Assembly: GCF_000381925.1 (NCBI RefSeq)
Contig: NZ_KB907307.1
Location: 2,604,001-2,668,000, forward strand
DNA: 64,000 nt
Direction of reading: 5' to 3'
DNA from: Nocardia sp. BMG111209
GTDB lineage: Bacteria; Actinomycetota; Actinomycetes; Mycobacteriales; Mycobacteriaceae
The position numbers and the translations under genes are program-made. Positions 17,400 through 25,873 of the stretch are shown here, piece by piece; positions within the stretch are counted from its first letter, which is position 1; each line of letters begins with the position of its first letter. A model generated the notes under the pieces. The model had not been told where the DNA came from. It was given only the letters and a program-made list of their open reading frames with translations, and made no database searches.

Positions 17400-18371
17400 T
17401 CAGAACGGCATCCGGGCCGCGATCGCCTCGAGACGGTCGACCGTCGTCGTCATGTCGGCGGCGCCCTGGATGTAGAGCAGGACGTGGTCGGCCCCGGCGT
17501 CGAGATGTTCGTGGATACGCGCGGCGATGGCGTCGCCGTCGCCGTAGGCGATGATCGCGTCGATCACCCGCGGGCTGCTCTCCCGAATCTCCTTCTCGCC
17601 GTAGCCGAGTCGCAGTAGCTGGCGGTTGTAGGGGGAATCGAGCGGATCCACGCCGGCCCGCTGGGCCGCGGCCAGCGCCGCGGCGCGGGCGGCGAATGCG
17701 GTCTCCCGGGCCCGCGCGGGGTCGGTGTCGACGACGACGTGCTGCTCGGGGATGACCAATTTCCCGGGCCCGAGAATCTCCCGGGCCCGGCGCGTGGCGG
17801 CCACCGGTCCCGCGAACGGCAGTGTGCCGTCGGCCCGTTCGCCCGCCAGCGCCGTCATCCGCGGGCCGTTGGCGCCGAGCAACCGGGGCCAGGTGGCCCG
17901 CACGATCGCGCCGGAGTCGCCGCGCTCGAGCGGTGCGGAGTCCATCTCGTCGAGATATTCCCGGCTGCGCGCCAGCGGCCGGGAGAAATCGCGCCCGCCG
18001 ACCGTCGGCCGCGTGACGTATCCGTGGCCGATACCGAGGGCGAACCGGCCCGGATACGCCTCGGCGAGCGTGTCCGCGCCGGCGCGCATGGTGCTGCCCG
18101 GCCGGCTCCACAGATTGGCGACGCCGGATCCGACCACGATCCGCTCGGTCGCGGCCAGCCAGATGCCCAGCAGGGCGAAGATGTCCCGCCCGTAGGACTC
18201 ACCGGTCCAGACCGAGCCGTACCCCAGGCGTTCGATGCGGGCCACCTCGCGGCGCTGTACGGCCGCCGGAGCCGTGGCGGTGACCGCGTTGAGGATCCAT
18301 ACCCCCACCTTCCCGAGCCGTTCCCGGGTTTCGGCGAGGTGGGTGGTTTCGAGGCGACTGGTCTCGGTCAT
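17400..18371 (-). CDS. LLM-class F420-dependent oxidoreductase
   Basis: 323-aa luciferase-like TIM-barrel flavin/F420 oxidoreductase. Seen: VGVWILNA at the first strand, GYGSVWTGESYGRD, RIVVGSGVANLWSRPG, and GRFALGIGHGYVTRPTVG, all hallmark segments of the TIGR03620-like F420 subfamily common in mycobacteria and nocardiae. These enzymes reduce or oxidise diverse substrates with coenzyme F420. ATG at 18371; codons upstream in frame run into the regulatory region. It is divergent from a TetR gene with a double operator between them. Confidence 0.87.
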   Translation of the reverse strand: MTETSRLETTHLAETRERLGKVGVWILNAVTATAPAAVQRREVARIERLGYGSVWTGESYGRDIFALLGIWLAATERIVVGSGVANLWSRPGSTMRAGADTLAEAYPGRFALGIGHGYVTRPTVGGRDFSRPLARSREYLDEMDSAPLERGDSGAIVRATWPRLLGANGPRMTALAGERADGTLPFAGPVAATRRAREILGPGKLVIPEQHVVVDTDPARARETAFAARAAALAAAQRAGVDPLDSPYNRQLLRLGYGEKEIRESSPRVIDAIIAYGDGDAIAARIHEHLDAGADHVLLYIQGAADMTTTVDRLEAIAARMPF

Positions 18372-18402
18372 GACGGTCTCCGGTCCGGCGTCGGCAATAA
18401 AG

Positions 18403-18451
18403 CGGGGAGTGTCCCCGTTTCCGCTGCGGTACGGTACCGGGGATACTCCCC
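18403..18451. promoter_or_regulatory. Twin TetR-type operators GGGGA-n3-TCCCC
   Basis: Two palindromes, GGGGAGTGTCCCC at 18404-18416 and GGGGATACTCCCC at 18439-18451, with centres 35 bp apart, lie between the LLM start (18371) and the TetR start (18470). Each gene thus has one site close to its promoter, consistent with joint repression by the TetR protein. Confidence 0.8.
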
Positions 18452-18469
18452 ACTTGTCGAATCGAGCCC

Positions 18470-19090
18470 ATGACCGCATCCGACCCGAATCCATCGCCCC
18501 GCCGCACCGATGCGCGGCGCAACCGACTGGCACTCATCGCCGCCGCCGCCGAGGTGTTCGCCGCCCAGGGCGCGAACGCCGCGCTGGACACCATCGCGCG
18601 CGCGGCCGGGGTCGGCAACGCCACGATGTACCGCCACTTCCCCACCCGTGACGCCATGATCGAGGCGGTCCTCGCCGAGCGCTACCGCGAACTGGCCACG
18701 CACGCCGAGGAACTCGCGCACGCCGAGGCCGCCGATACCGCGCTGTTCACCTGGCTGGCCGAATTCGTCGCCTACATCCAGACGTTCCGCGGATTGTCCG
18801 AACTCGTGCTGGCCACCCTGCGCGACCACGACTCGGCGCTGTACGCCTCGTGTAAAGCCATGCGTACCAGCGCGGCCGAGCTGCTCACCCGCGCGCAGCG
18901 AACCGGCGCCGTCCGGGCCGATATCGACGCCTCGGATCTGTTCACCCACGCCGCCGGAATAGCCTGGGCCGCCCAGCACACCCCCACCGGCGATCCGGAC
19001 CGCACCGCGCGCCTGCTCGGCGTGCTGGCCGACGGCCTGCGCCACCCCGAAAGCCGCTCCCCGCAACCACATTCGACATTCGTCCCATGA
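18470..19090 (+). CDS. TetR-family repressor
   Basis: 206 aa. Helix-turn-helix in residues 17-62 (AALDTIARAAGVGNATMYRHFPTRDAM), followed by a TetR_C_33-like effector domain (ELVLATLRDHDSALYASC) typical of the SbtR-like group. Divergent from the LLM oxidoreductase gene with two matched palindromes between, so it most likely controls that gene and itself. ATG at 18470. Confidence 0.9.
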   Translation: MTASDPNPSPRRTDARRNRLALIAAAAEVFAAQGANAALDTIARAAGVGNATMYRHFPTRDAMIEAVLAERYRELATHAEELAHAEAADTALFTWLAEFVAYIQTFRGLSELVLATLRDHDSALYASCKAMRTSAAELLTRAQRTGAVRADIDASDLFTHAAGIAWAAQHTPTGDPDRTARLLGVLADGLRHPESRSPQPHSTFVP

Positions 19091-19336
19091 AACACCCTGT
19101 CCACGGTGTGCTTCCGGAGCGGAGCGCGATCCGCCCGTTGTTCGCGCCCGCGATACACTGTTTCACCGGGGCCGGGCCGAGCGGCTCGCGGCGGGTGCGC
19201 GGTCGCGCCCATATGTATTGCCCGAGAACATGATCAACACATCGGCGCGGCGTTCCGCCGGAGTGGACAATGGCACGAACCGGTCGCCATCTTACTTCCC
19301 GGTATCACCGCAAAGTCATACCGCAGGGGCTACGGT
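19091..19336. other. Intergenic region before the conservon kinase
   Basis: About 246 bp without a credible gene; no strong inverted repeat was seen. Presumably the promoter of the kinase-roadblock-DUF742 operon. Confidence 0.4.
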
Positions 19337-21649
19337 ATGCCGATGTTCAAGCCGCGTATCGGTGTCCGTACCCGCATACTCGTGATCGCGTTCGTGCCGA
19401 GTGTGGCGCTCCTCGGCATCGGCGCCGGCACCGCCGGATATCTGTACGTGGAGAGCCGGAACGCGCACGACTGGCTGGCCGTGCTGTCGCGCACCACCGG
19501 GATGGGCGCGCCGCTGGTGGACTCGTTCCAGCAGGAACGCATGCAGTCCCTCTGGCACGAGACGGGACAGGGCGATCCGGCCGCGCTGGCGCAGGCCCGG
19601 ACCGAAGTGGACCAGTCGCTGCGGGCGGTGGCGCCGATCCAGCAGATGGCCAACGCCAACGCCTACGGCAAACGCAACTACGCCTCCGACGGTTTCAATC
19701 AGCTCACCACCGCACTGCCACAGCTGCGCGGCGCGATCGATGCCGATGCGATGCCGATCGACAACGTGTACAACATCTTCAATCAGGTGCTCGACGGCAT
19801 CGTCACCAGTAGCGACGCGGTGGTGAAGGACGCCCCCAACACCGCGACCAGCCTGCAGATGGTGACCGGGTTGCGCGTGCTGATGACCCTCGAGAGCCTG
19901 TCCCGCAGCATCGCGCTGACCGGCGTCGTCCTCAACGGCGAAACCCTCTCCCCCGCACTGCTGGCCGACTACCGCAACCAGGTCGGTTTCTACCGCACCG
20001 AACTGCCGCGCCTGGCCACCCAGATGTCGCAGTCCGACGCCGCGGTCGTCAAGTCGATCATCGCGTCGCCGTCCTGGCAGCAGCTCGGGGCCATGGAGGA
20101 TTACGCGCTGCGCCTGCCGACGACGAAATCCGGTGCGGTACTGCCCCCTCCGGTCCCGCTGGCGGATTGGCACTCGGCCGGCACCGATATCGGCAACCGA
20201 GTGCTCGAGCTGTGGAAGGCCGGAAGTGTGCAGAGCAACCGGGCCGCACTGGACGCGGTGAACCGGACCTCCAACAACGCGGCGCTGGCCGGCGGTGGCG
20301 CGCTGGCGATCGCGGTGGCCGCCTTCCTGATCGCGCTGGTGCTGGCCAATCGCCTCATCGGCCGGCTGCAACTGTTGCGGACCCAGACGCTGGCCCTGGC
20401 GGAGGAGCAGTTGCCCAACGTCACCCGCCGGCTGGCCGCGGGCGAGCAACTGAACACCGAGACCTTGTCCGCGACCCTGGATTTCGGCACCGACGAGGTG
20501 GGACAGGTCGCGCGCGCCTTCACCCAGGCGCACAACGCGGCGGTCGACGCGGCGGTCACCGAGACCCGCACCCGTGAGGGTGTGCGGGCGGTGTTCCTGA
20601 ACATCGCGCACCGCAGCCAGATCGTGGTGCACCGCCTGCTGGAGATCCTCGACGAGGCCGAGTCGCGGCAGGAGGATCCGGCCATGCTGGACACCCTGTT
20701 CCGGATGGATCACCTCGCCACCCGCGAGCGCCGCAACGCCGAGAACCTCATCATCCTCGGCGGCGGGCAGCCCGGCCGGCAGTGGCGGCGGCCGGTGCCG
20801 CTGGTCGAACTGGTCCGCAGCGCGGTCGGCGAAACCCTCGACTACGCCCGGGTGCAGACCGCCCGGATGCCGGACACGCATGTGATCGGCGCCGTGGTGG
20901 CCGACCTCATCCATCTGCTGGCGGAACTCGTCGACAACGCCACCGCCTTCTCCCCGCCGGAATCCCGGGTCTCCGTGACCGGCGCGGTCGTCGGCCGCGG
21001 AGTCGTGGTCGAGATCTCCGATCAGGGTATGGGCATGCAGGTCGCGGATATGCAGCGGGCGAACGAGATGCTGAGCAACCCACCGGATTTCGGTGTCGGA
21101 TCGCTGTCGGAGGATTCCCGGCTCGGGCTGTTCGTGGTGGCCCAGCTGGCCGGTCGGCACGGTATCTCCGTGCGGCTGAGCGAATCCGATTACGGCGGGG
21201 TCCGGGCCATCGTGCTGATCCCCACCACACTGGTGGCCGCCGCCGACAGCCGGGTCGACCATCTGCCGGACCGGTTCACCCGGATTCCGGACCCGCCCCG
21301 GACCGGCGAATTCCCCTCCCTGGCCGGTGCGGACCGGCCGGCCGCCCCGCTGACCGCCGGTGCCCGGCCGCAGGCGCCGTACCCGTTGGCGCGCAACGAC
21401 TCCGCGCCCATGCGGACCGGCTTCGCGACCCGGCCGCCGTTGCCGCACCGCAGCAAGCAGGCCAATCTCGCACCGGAACTGTCGCGCGAGTGGACCTCGG
21501 AAACCACCGCACCCGATCAGCACACAGCGGAACAGACCCGAGATCTGTTCACCGCCATCGACAGTGGCACACGGCAGGGCCGCGGGGAGATCTCGGCGCC
21601 CCCCGCCGGAGAACAGGATGGCGAAGGTGACTTCTTCCGACGCAGGTGA
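19337..21649 (+). CDS. Conservon-type sensor histidine kinase (CvnA-like, NIT-type sensor)
   Basis: 770-aa membrane sensor kinase. TM helix 1 spans about residues 13-35, an extracellular nitrate/nitrite-sensing-like helical domain runs to about 312 (with the SRTTGMGAPLVDSFQQERMQS segment at its start), TM helix 2 is at 315-338, followed by a HAMP-like linker. The kinase core has a degenerate dimerisation segment near residue 419 (NIAHRSQIVVHRLLEILDE), N-box ELVDNATAFSPPES, and G-boxes SDQGMGM and LGLFVVAQLAGRHGI. The last 130 residues are proline-rich and disordered. ATG at 19337 follows AGGGG. It heads the CvnA-B-C part of a conservon. Confidence 0.9.
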   Translation: MPMFKPRIGVRTRILVIAFVPSVALLGIGAGTAGYLYVESRNAHDWLAVLSRTTGMGAPLVDSFQQERMQSLWHETGQGDPAALAQARTEVDQSLRAVAPIQQMANANAYGKRNYASDGFNQLTTALPQLRGAIDADAMPIDNVYNIFNQVLDGIVTSSDAVVKDAPNTATSLQMVTGLRVLMTLESLSRSIALTGVVLNGETLSPALLADYRNQVGFYRTELPRLATQMSQSDAAVVKSIIASPSWQQLGAMEDYALRLPTTKSGAVLPPPVPLADWHSAGTDIGNRVLELWKAGSVQSNRAALDAVNRTSNNAALAGGGALAIAVAAFLIALVLANRLIGRLQLLRTQTLALAEEQLPNVTRRLAAGEQLNTETLSATLDFGTDEVGQVARAFTQAHNAAVDAAVTETRTREGVRAVFLNIAHRSQIVVHRLLEILDEAESRQEDPAMLDTLFRMDHLATRERRNAENLIILGGGQPGRQWRRPVPLVELVRSAVGETLDYARVQTARMPDTHVIGAVVADLIHLLAELVDNATAFSPPESRVSVTGAVVGRGVVVEISDQGMGMQVADMQRANEMLSNPPDFGVGSLSEDSRLGLFVVAQLAGRHGISVRLSESDYGGVRAIVLIPTTLVAAADSRVDHLPDRFTRIPDPPRTGEFPSLAGADRPAAPLTAGARPQAPYPLARNDSAPMRTGFATRPPLPHRSKQANLAPELSREWTSETTAPDQHTAEQTRDLFTAIDSGTRQGRGEISAPPAGEQDGEGDFFRRR

Positions 21650-22052
21650 GCTCAACTGGCTGCTCGACGATCTCGTCGAGCGTCTGGCGGATGTCCGGTT
21701 CGCGGTGGTGCATTCCACCGACGGCCTGCTGCTGGGCCGCTGCTCATCACTGAATCGCGAAGACGCGGAACACTTCTCGGCGATGTCGTCGACGCTGTAC
21801 GGCCTGGCGCGCAGTGCCGGCCACCGGTTCGACGGCGGTGGGGTGCGGCAGGCGGTGATCGAGCTGGACCGGGCCGTCCTCTTCGTCACCTCCGCCGGCA
21901 CGAACGCGTGTATCGCGCTGCAGGCCAGCGTGAACGCCAATATCGGTATGGTGGCCTACGAGATGAACCTGACGGTGTCGCGGGTCGGCGCGCATCTGTC
22001 GGCCGATGCCCGCAACGGACGGTCCGAGCACGCGGAGCCCCGGAGGCCATGA
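21618..22052 (+). CDS. Roadblock/LC7 protein (CvnB-like)
   Basis: 144 aa. The opening LNWLLDDLVERLADVRFAVVHSTDGLLLG is the classic start of actinobacterial roadblock/LC7 proteins in conservons, which act with a Ras-like GTPase in the signalling complex. The start lies 32 bp inside the end of the kinase gene, and its stop overlaps the next start (ATGA), so the three genes are translationally coupled. In complete conservons the partner GTPase (CvnD) follows; it is absent here. Confidence 0.9.
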   Translation: MAKVTSSDAGELNWLLDDLVERLADVRFAVVHSTDGLLLGRCSSLNREDAEHFSAMSSTLYGLARSAGHRFDGGGVRQAVIELDRAVLFVTSAGTNACIALQASVNANIGMVAYEMNLTVSRVGAHLSADARNGRSEHAEPRRP

Positions 22053-22423
22053 CCCATTTCGGTGAACCGTGGTACGACGACGAGGCGGGTCCGCTGGTCC
22101 GCCCGTACGCGGTCACGCGCGGCCGTACCCTCGGCTCCGGCCGGGAACTGGACATGCTGACGGTGGTGCTGACGAAGCGGACGGGCCCGCCGCTGCGGCG
22201 GCCCGAGCCCGAATATCCGGAAATTCTGCGGCTGTGCCGGGGGCCGCTGTCGGTGGCCGAGGTGTCGGCGATGCTGCGATTGCCGTTGGCGGTGACCAAG
22301 ATCCTCGTCGGGGATCTGATCGGCGACGGACATCTGGACTTCCGCCCGCCCGCCCGCACCGGCGCGGGTCCCGCCGATCTGACGACGCTGCGCGCGGTAC
22401 TCGACGGAATCCGGCGGCTGTAG
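22049..22423 (+). CDS. DUF742 protein (CvnC-like)
   Basis: 124 aa. RPYAVTRGRT near residue 18 and the winged-helix-like segment LSVAEVSAMLRLPLAVTKILVGDLIGDGHL identify DUF742, the third conservon component, predicted to be a multiple-antibiotic-resistance-type winged helix that aids the GTPase module. Start overlaps the roadblock stop by 4 bp. The next gene is a DinB-like protein, not the expected CvnD GTPase. Confidence 0.9.
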   Translation: MTHFGEPWYDDEAGPLVRPYAVTRGRTLGSGRELDMLTVVLTKRTGPPLRRPEPEYPEILRLCRGPLSVAEVSAMLRLPLAVTKILVGDLIGDGHLDFRPPARTGAGPADLTTLRAVLDGIRRL

Positions 22424-22456
22424 CACAAGGACCGACCGAGGAAGGACCGCCGTCCG

Positions 22457-22963
22457 ATGATGACTCCGACCCGCACCACCGGCACCGAACGAGAACTGCT
22501 CGAGAGCACCCTCGACTGGGCGCGCGCCGATCTCGTCGACACGGTGCGCGGACTGTCCGACCTCGACGCCCGGCGCCGGCTGGTGCCCTCGCTCACCACT
22601 CCCCTCGCGCTGATCAAACACGCCACCTTCGCGCAGCGAATGTGGTTCCAGCGCACGCTCGGACGGCTCGACGAAGCCGAATGCGACGGTCCGCTGTGGG
22701 AGCATCGCGGTTTCGAGGTCGATGCCGACGAGACCGTGGCCGGGGTGATCGCGGGATTCGAGAACGCCAGTGCGCGAGCCAGGTCCATCGCGGCCGGCAT
22801 CGATCTGGACGAGACCCGCGAGCATCCGCGGATGGGGGTCGTCAGCCTGCGGTGGATCTATCTGTTCATGATCGCGGAATTCGCCCGGCACGCTGGGCAC
22901 GGCGACATCCTGCGCGAGCAGATCGAGGCCGCGGGCCCGGAGGTATCGGGGAGGTCACAGTAA
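22457..22963 (+). CDS. DinB-superfamily (DUF664) protein
   Basis: 168 aa, four-helix DinB/YfiT fold. The LLESTLDWARADLVDTVRGLSDLDA opening, the HATFAQRMWFQRTLG segment and the EFARHAGHGDILREQIEAAG end contain the three spaced histidines that bind a divalent metal in this family. Members act as metal-dependent thiol S-transferases (mycothiol or bacillithiol). It follows the DUF742 gene by 33 bp with GAGGAAGGA before the start, so it can be cotranscribed with the conservon. ATG at 22457 or 22460. Confidence 0.85.
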   Translation: MMTPTRTTGTERELLESTLDWARADLVDTVRGLSDLDARRRLVPSLTTPLALIKHATFAQRMWFQRTLGRLDEAECDGPLWEHRGFEVDADETVAGVIAGFENASARARSIAAGIDLDETREHPRMGVVSLRWIYLFMIAEFARHAGHGDILREQIEAAGPEVSGRSQ

Positions 22964-23025
22964 GATCGGCAGCAGCGTTCCGGATGGGGCGGTAGCAGCA
23001 GATTTTTCCGGAGGAAGGACTCCCG

Positions 23026-23679
23026 ATGACGTCTGGGATCACCGAAGACACCCCGCCCGCGGAGACCCCTGCGCAGCCGCCCACGCGCGCAGAGCAATTG
23101 CGCGCGGTGGGGACACTGATCAAGTCGGGTGGCCTGAAACCGCTTGCCGCCCATGTGTACGGCCAGCAGAAGACCGCCGCGAAGAACACCATGTACAAGT
23201 ACCTCGGCAAGGGTGTCATGGCCGGGACGGCCGCGTTGTACCGCGTCCTGCTGCCGGCGGTGCCCGCACCCGGCGAAGGGGCGGTGCGCGACCGGCTGAT
23301 CGAGCTGGTCGAGCAGCACGCGGCGGTCATCCAGACCGCGCCGCTGAGCAAGGTGGCGCTGACCTGGATCGCGGCCGGCGCCCCGGCCGAGCCCAGTGCG
23401 GAGCTGACCAAGTCCGCCATGTTCCGCATGGGCCTGAACTATCACTACCGGCAGCCGTTCGAGGAGCTGTTCGCGACGGAGGAGGGCCGCGCGGCGCTCG
23501 GCGGCGACAATGTGCCCGCCGCGGTCGCGCAGCTGGTCGGTCCGGTCGCGTACGGCCGGCTGGTCGGCGCCGCGCGCACCACCCACGACGATCATGTGCG
23601 CATCGTCGACGAATTCCTCGCCGCCCACCGGGATCCGGCGGCGGAATCGGGCGAAACGCCCGTGGATCAACCGGACTGA
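23026..23679 (+). CDS. TetR-like protein with degenerate DNA-binding region
   Basis: 217 aa, ATG at 23026 after GGAGGAAGGA. The C-terminal half (VAQLVGPVAYGRLVGAART and DEFLAAHRDP) matches a TetR_C_33-like effector domain. The N-terminal half (LRAVGTLIKSGGLKPLAAHVYG, then TMYKYLGKG) keeps the outline of a TetR helix-turn-helix, including the TMYKYLG that stands for TLYRYFG, but its recognition turn is not standard. It may be a TetR regulator with an altered binding helix or a ligand-binding relative. Stands alone; target unknown. Confidence 0.55.
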   Translation: MTSGITEDTPPAETPAQPPTRAEQLRAVGTLIKSGGLKPLAAHVYGQQKTAAKNTMYKYLGKGVMAGTAALYRVLLPAVPAPGEGAVRDRLIELVEQHAAVIQTAPLSKVALTWIAAGAPAEPSAELTKSAMFRMGLNYHYRQPFEELFATEEGRAALGGDNVPAAVAQLVGPVAYGRLVGAARTTHDDHVRIVDEFLAAHRDPAAESGETPVDQPD

Positions 23680-23735
23680 ACCCGCCGGGACCGGAAAACG
23701 TGTCCCGCGTATCACCGTCGATACGAGAGGCCACC

Positions 23736-24557
23736 ATGCGGATAGCAACCGTCCTGCACGCCGGTGTCGCAGTCACCGGGATCGCCCTGGCGGGCATCGC
23801 CGCCGTGCCGACCGCGGCCGCGGCGCCGCTACCGGCGGCACCGGATGTCGCGCCGGTGCCGCCCGGCGGTCTCGTGACGAGTTTCCTGCACAATCAGCTG
23901 GTCTACTGCTCGATCATCTGCCCGCTGCTCGCGCAGACCGGCACCACCATCGCGGTCACCGTGCAGCAGGCGCCCGGAACATTCGGCGCCGCACGGCAAT
24001 CGGGCGCCGATCCGATGCGTGCGTTCGGCGTCGCCGCCGCATCGGTCACCGGGCCCACGCGGGTCGCGGCGCAGGAGTCGATCGTCGCCGACGGCACGGA
24101 AGTGGCGCCGCGAGCGTTGAACGCGTTCGAGGTCGGCGTGGTCGGACTGCTCGACATCGGCGGCGCCGCCGCGGGTGGGCCACCCGCGATCGATGCGGCC
24201 GCCCGGACCGCCCGCGCGGACACCTTCGCCGCCCTCAACGCACCCATCGTGCCCGACCCCCCGCCCCTGGCCGTGCCGCACGACGCCACGCAGGTCGCCG
24301 TGGTGGCGGCGATCGACGTCGGCGCCGCGGTCATCTTCCCGGCCTTCAACGAGGTGCTGTCCGGCGCGTTCGAGACCACCGACGCCGCGGCCCAGGAACT
24401 GGCGGCGACCGGCGACCCCGGCCGGGCGGTCGCCGCGGGCGCCGACACCGCCACCGCCGTGCGGACGGCGGCCGGCGCGATCGTCACGGACGCGATCGCC
24501 GGCGCGAACGACCGGATCCGCGCGGCCGGCGGGCAATCCCGGTCCGCCGCCGGGTAG
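23736..24557 (+). CDS. Secreted alanine-rich protein of unknown function
   Basis: 273 aa. ATG at 23736 begins a Sec signal peptide (VLHAGVAVTGIALAGIAAVPTAAAA, likely cleaved near residue 30 after Ala). The mature part is rich in Ala, Asp and Pro, with a CSIICPLL segment holding the only two mature cysteines, close together. No enzyme motif was found. Composition is like many nocardial and mycobacterial secreted helical proteins. No partner gene is evident; it converges on a DHFR-like gene with a 7-bp gap. Confidence 0.7.
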   Translation: MRIATVLHAGVAVTGIALAGIAAVPTAAAAPLPAAPDVAPVPPGGLVTSFLHNQLVYCSIICPLLAQTGTTIAVTVQQAPGTFGAARQSGADPMRAFGVAAASVTGPTRVAAQESIVADGTEVAPRALNAFEVGVVGLLDIGGAAAGGPPAIDAAARTARADTFAALNAPIVPDPPPLAVPHDATQVAVVAAIDVGAAVIFPAFNEVLSGAFETTDAAAQELAATGDPGRAVAAGADTATAVRTAAGAIVTDAIAGANDRIRAAGGQSRSAAG

Positions 24558-24564
24558 CGGCCGC

Positions 24565-25155
24565 TCAGCGCCTGCGGTCGTACACGACCGCGATCTCGCC
24601 GTGCTCGCCGGATTCCCGGCCGGTGAGCTGCCACTGCGAGCCGGGCAGGCCGTCGGTGAACAGATGCGCTCCGCCACCGGCGATTTCGGGGGTGATCAGC
24701 AGATACAGCCGGTCGATCAGATCCGCGGCGAGCAGATCCTTGGTGACGGCGGAAGGGCTGGTGTTGACGAGGATCTCGCCCTCGCCGTCGGCCTTCAGTT
24801 CGGTGATCACCTCGGCGGCAGGCGCGTTCGCGAGGCGGGTGCGTTCCCACGGCGCCTCGGTCAAGGTGGTGGAGAAGACGACCTTGTCGGTGTCGACCAG
24901 CCACTTCGCGTAGGCCCGGTCGCGGGGATCGGCGTTGTCGTCCGCGGCGACCGTCGGCCAGAATCCGAGGAAACCCTCGGCGTTCCTGCGGCCGAGGACG
25001 GCGGTCGTCGCGTTCGCGTGGATGCGGGCGAGGTGGTTCCGGGCGACCTCGGTGGTGGCGTAGGGGACGATCGCGGCGACATCGGCGGGGCCGCCGGGGC
25101 CGTGGTACCGGCCGTCGAGGGTGAGGGCGATGTTGGCGGTCACGGTGCGAGTCAT
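24565..25155 (-). CDS. RibD C-terminal/dihydrofolate-reductase-fold protein
   Basis: 196 aa. The N-terminal TRTVTANIALTLDGRYHGPGG and the ILVNTSPSAVTKDLLAADLIDRLYLLITPEIAGGG block are standard for the RibD_C (DHFR-like) family, which uses NADPH. No other riboflavin gene is nearby, so this is one of the stand-alone DHFR-like proteins usually paired with SRPBCC proteins and ArsR regulators. The start overlaps the SRPBCC stop by 4 bp (ATGA). Reaction unknown. Confidence 0.88.
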   Translation of the reverse strand: MTRTVTANIALTLDGRYHGPGGPADVAAIVPYATTEVARNHLARIHANATTAVLGRRNAEGFLGFWPTVAADDNADPRDRAYAKWLVDTDKVVFSTTLTEAPWERTRLANAPAAEVITELKADGEGEILVNTSPSAVTKDLLAADLIDRLYLLITPEIAGGGAHLFTDGLPGSQWQLTGRESGEHGEIAVVYDRRR

Positions 25156-25724
25156 GCTTCCACTTCCTTGTTTTCGATGAGCCGGACGAGATTGTCGAGA
25201 ACCTGGCCCCAGCCGATTTCGATACCGGTGATGAAGGCGGCCGCCTCGACGGTGGTGTCGGTGACGGTGAGATCGAGCAGCAGCGTGGTGCCGCCCGCCT
25301 GTCCGGTGAGGGTCAGGTCGTAGCGGCCGGTGAACAACACCGCGCCTGCCGCGTCGAGCACCGACAGGTCGAAGGCGAGATGCCCCGGTTCGTCGGCGGT
25401 GTGCACCCGGCCCGCGGAGCGGTACCGCTCTTCCGCGTCGCGGTAGTCGAGGATCACCCGGCCACCCGGCACCGGCTCGATCACGCATTCGGTGATCGTC
25501 ATCGACGGTGGGGCCCACCAGGTTTCGAGCAGCGCCGGATCGATCCAGTACTGCCAGACCGCTTCCGGTGGCGCCGTCAGTTCCCGCTCGGCGGTGATAC
25601 GGCGCCCGTCGGCCCACCGAGGCCGGTCCGCGCGTGCGGTGTCGGCGTCGACGGCGGCGCGGTAGCGGGTGAGGACATCACGCTCGTCGGCGCCGGCCCG
25701 GATGGTCTCGACCAGATCCCGCAA
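25152..25724 (-). CDS. SRPBCC/AHSA1-family protein
   Basis: 190 aa, probable TTG start at 25724. Residues 45-180 form the START-like lipid-binding fold: RELTAPPEAVWQYWIDPALLETWW is the signature opening, and GWGQVLDNLVRLIENKE the closing helix. Proteins of this type bind small hydrophobic ligands. It is usually encoded with an ArsR-type regulator and the DHFR-like protein found next; here the ArsR gene is reduced to a fragment just upstream. Confidence 0.85.
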   Translation of the reverse strand: MRDLVETIRAGADERDVLTRYRAAVDADTARADRPRWADGRRITAERELTAPPEAVWQYWIDPALLETWWAPPSMTITECVIEPVPGGRVILDYRDAEERYRSAGRVHTADEPGHLAFDLSVLDAAGAVLFTGRYDLTLTGQAGGTTLLLDLTVTDTTVEAAAFITGIEIGWGQVLDNLVRLIENKEVEA

Positions 25725-25873
25725 TCGCGCTCGAGGAGCTCGAGCGGCCCGGCCTCGACGGCCGCGATGCGCCGCTGCCCGAGCGGTGACACCGTCACCA
25801 GGCCCGCGCGGGCGAGGGTTTGCAGGTGTTTGGTGGTCTTGTCAAGGAATATCTCGACGAGCCCCTCAGCGGA
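25725..25873 (-). pseudogene. Remnant of an ArsR-family regulator
   Basis: Between the FAD monooxygenase stop and the SRPBCC start, one minus frame reads DKTTKHLQTLARAGLVTV followed by SPLGQRRIAAVEAGPLELLERD. That is the recognition helix and wing of an ArsR helix-turn-helix protein. The N-terminal half is gone, replaced by the end of the monooxygenase gene. Loss of the 5' part fits a recombination junction near 25870 at the edge of the P450 cassette. The frame ends inside the SRPBCC gene. Confidence 0.6.

Noticed and set aside
19316..21940. 874-codon minus frame opposite the kinase operon
   Set aside because: Antisense shadow of three convincing plus-strand genes, rich in Gly/Arg/His.
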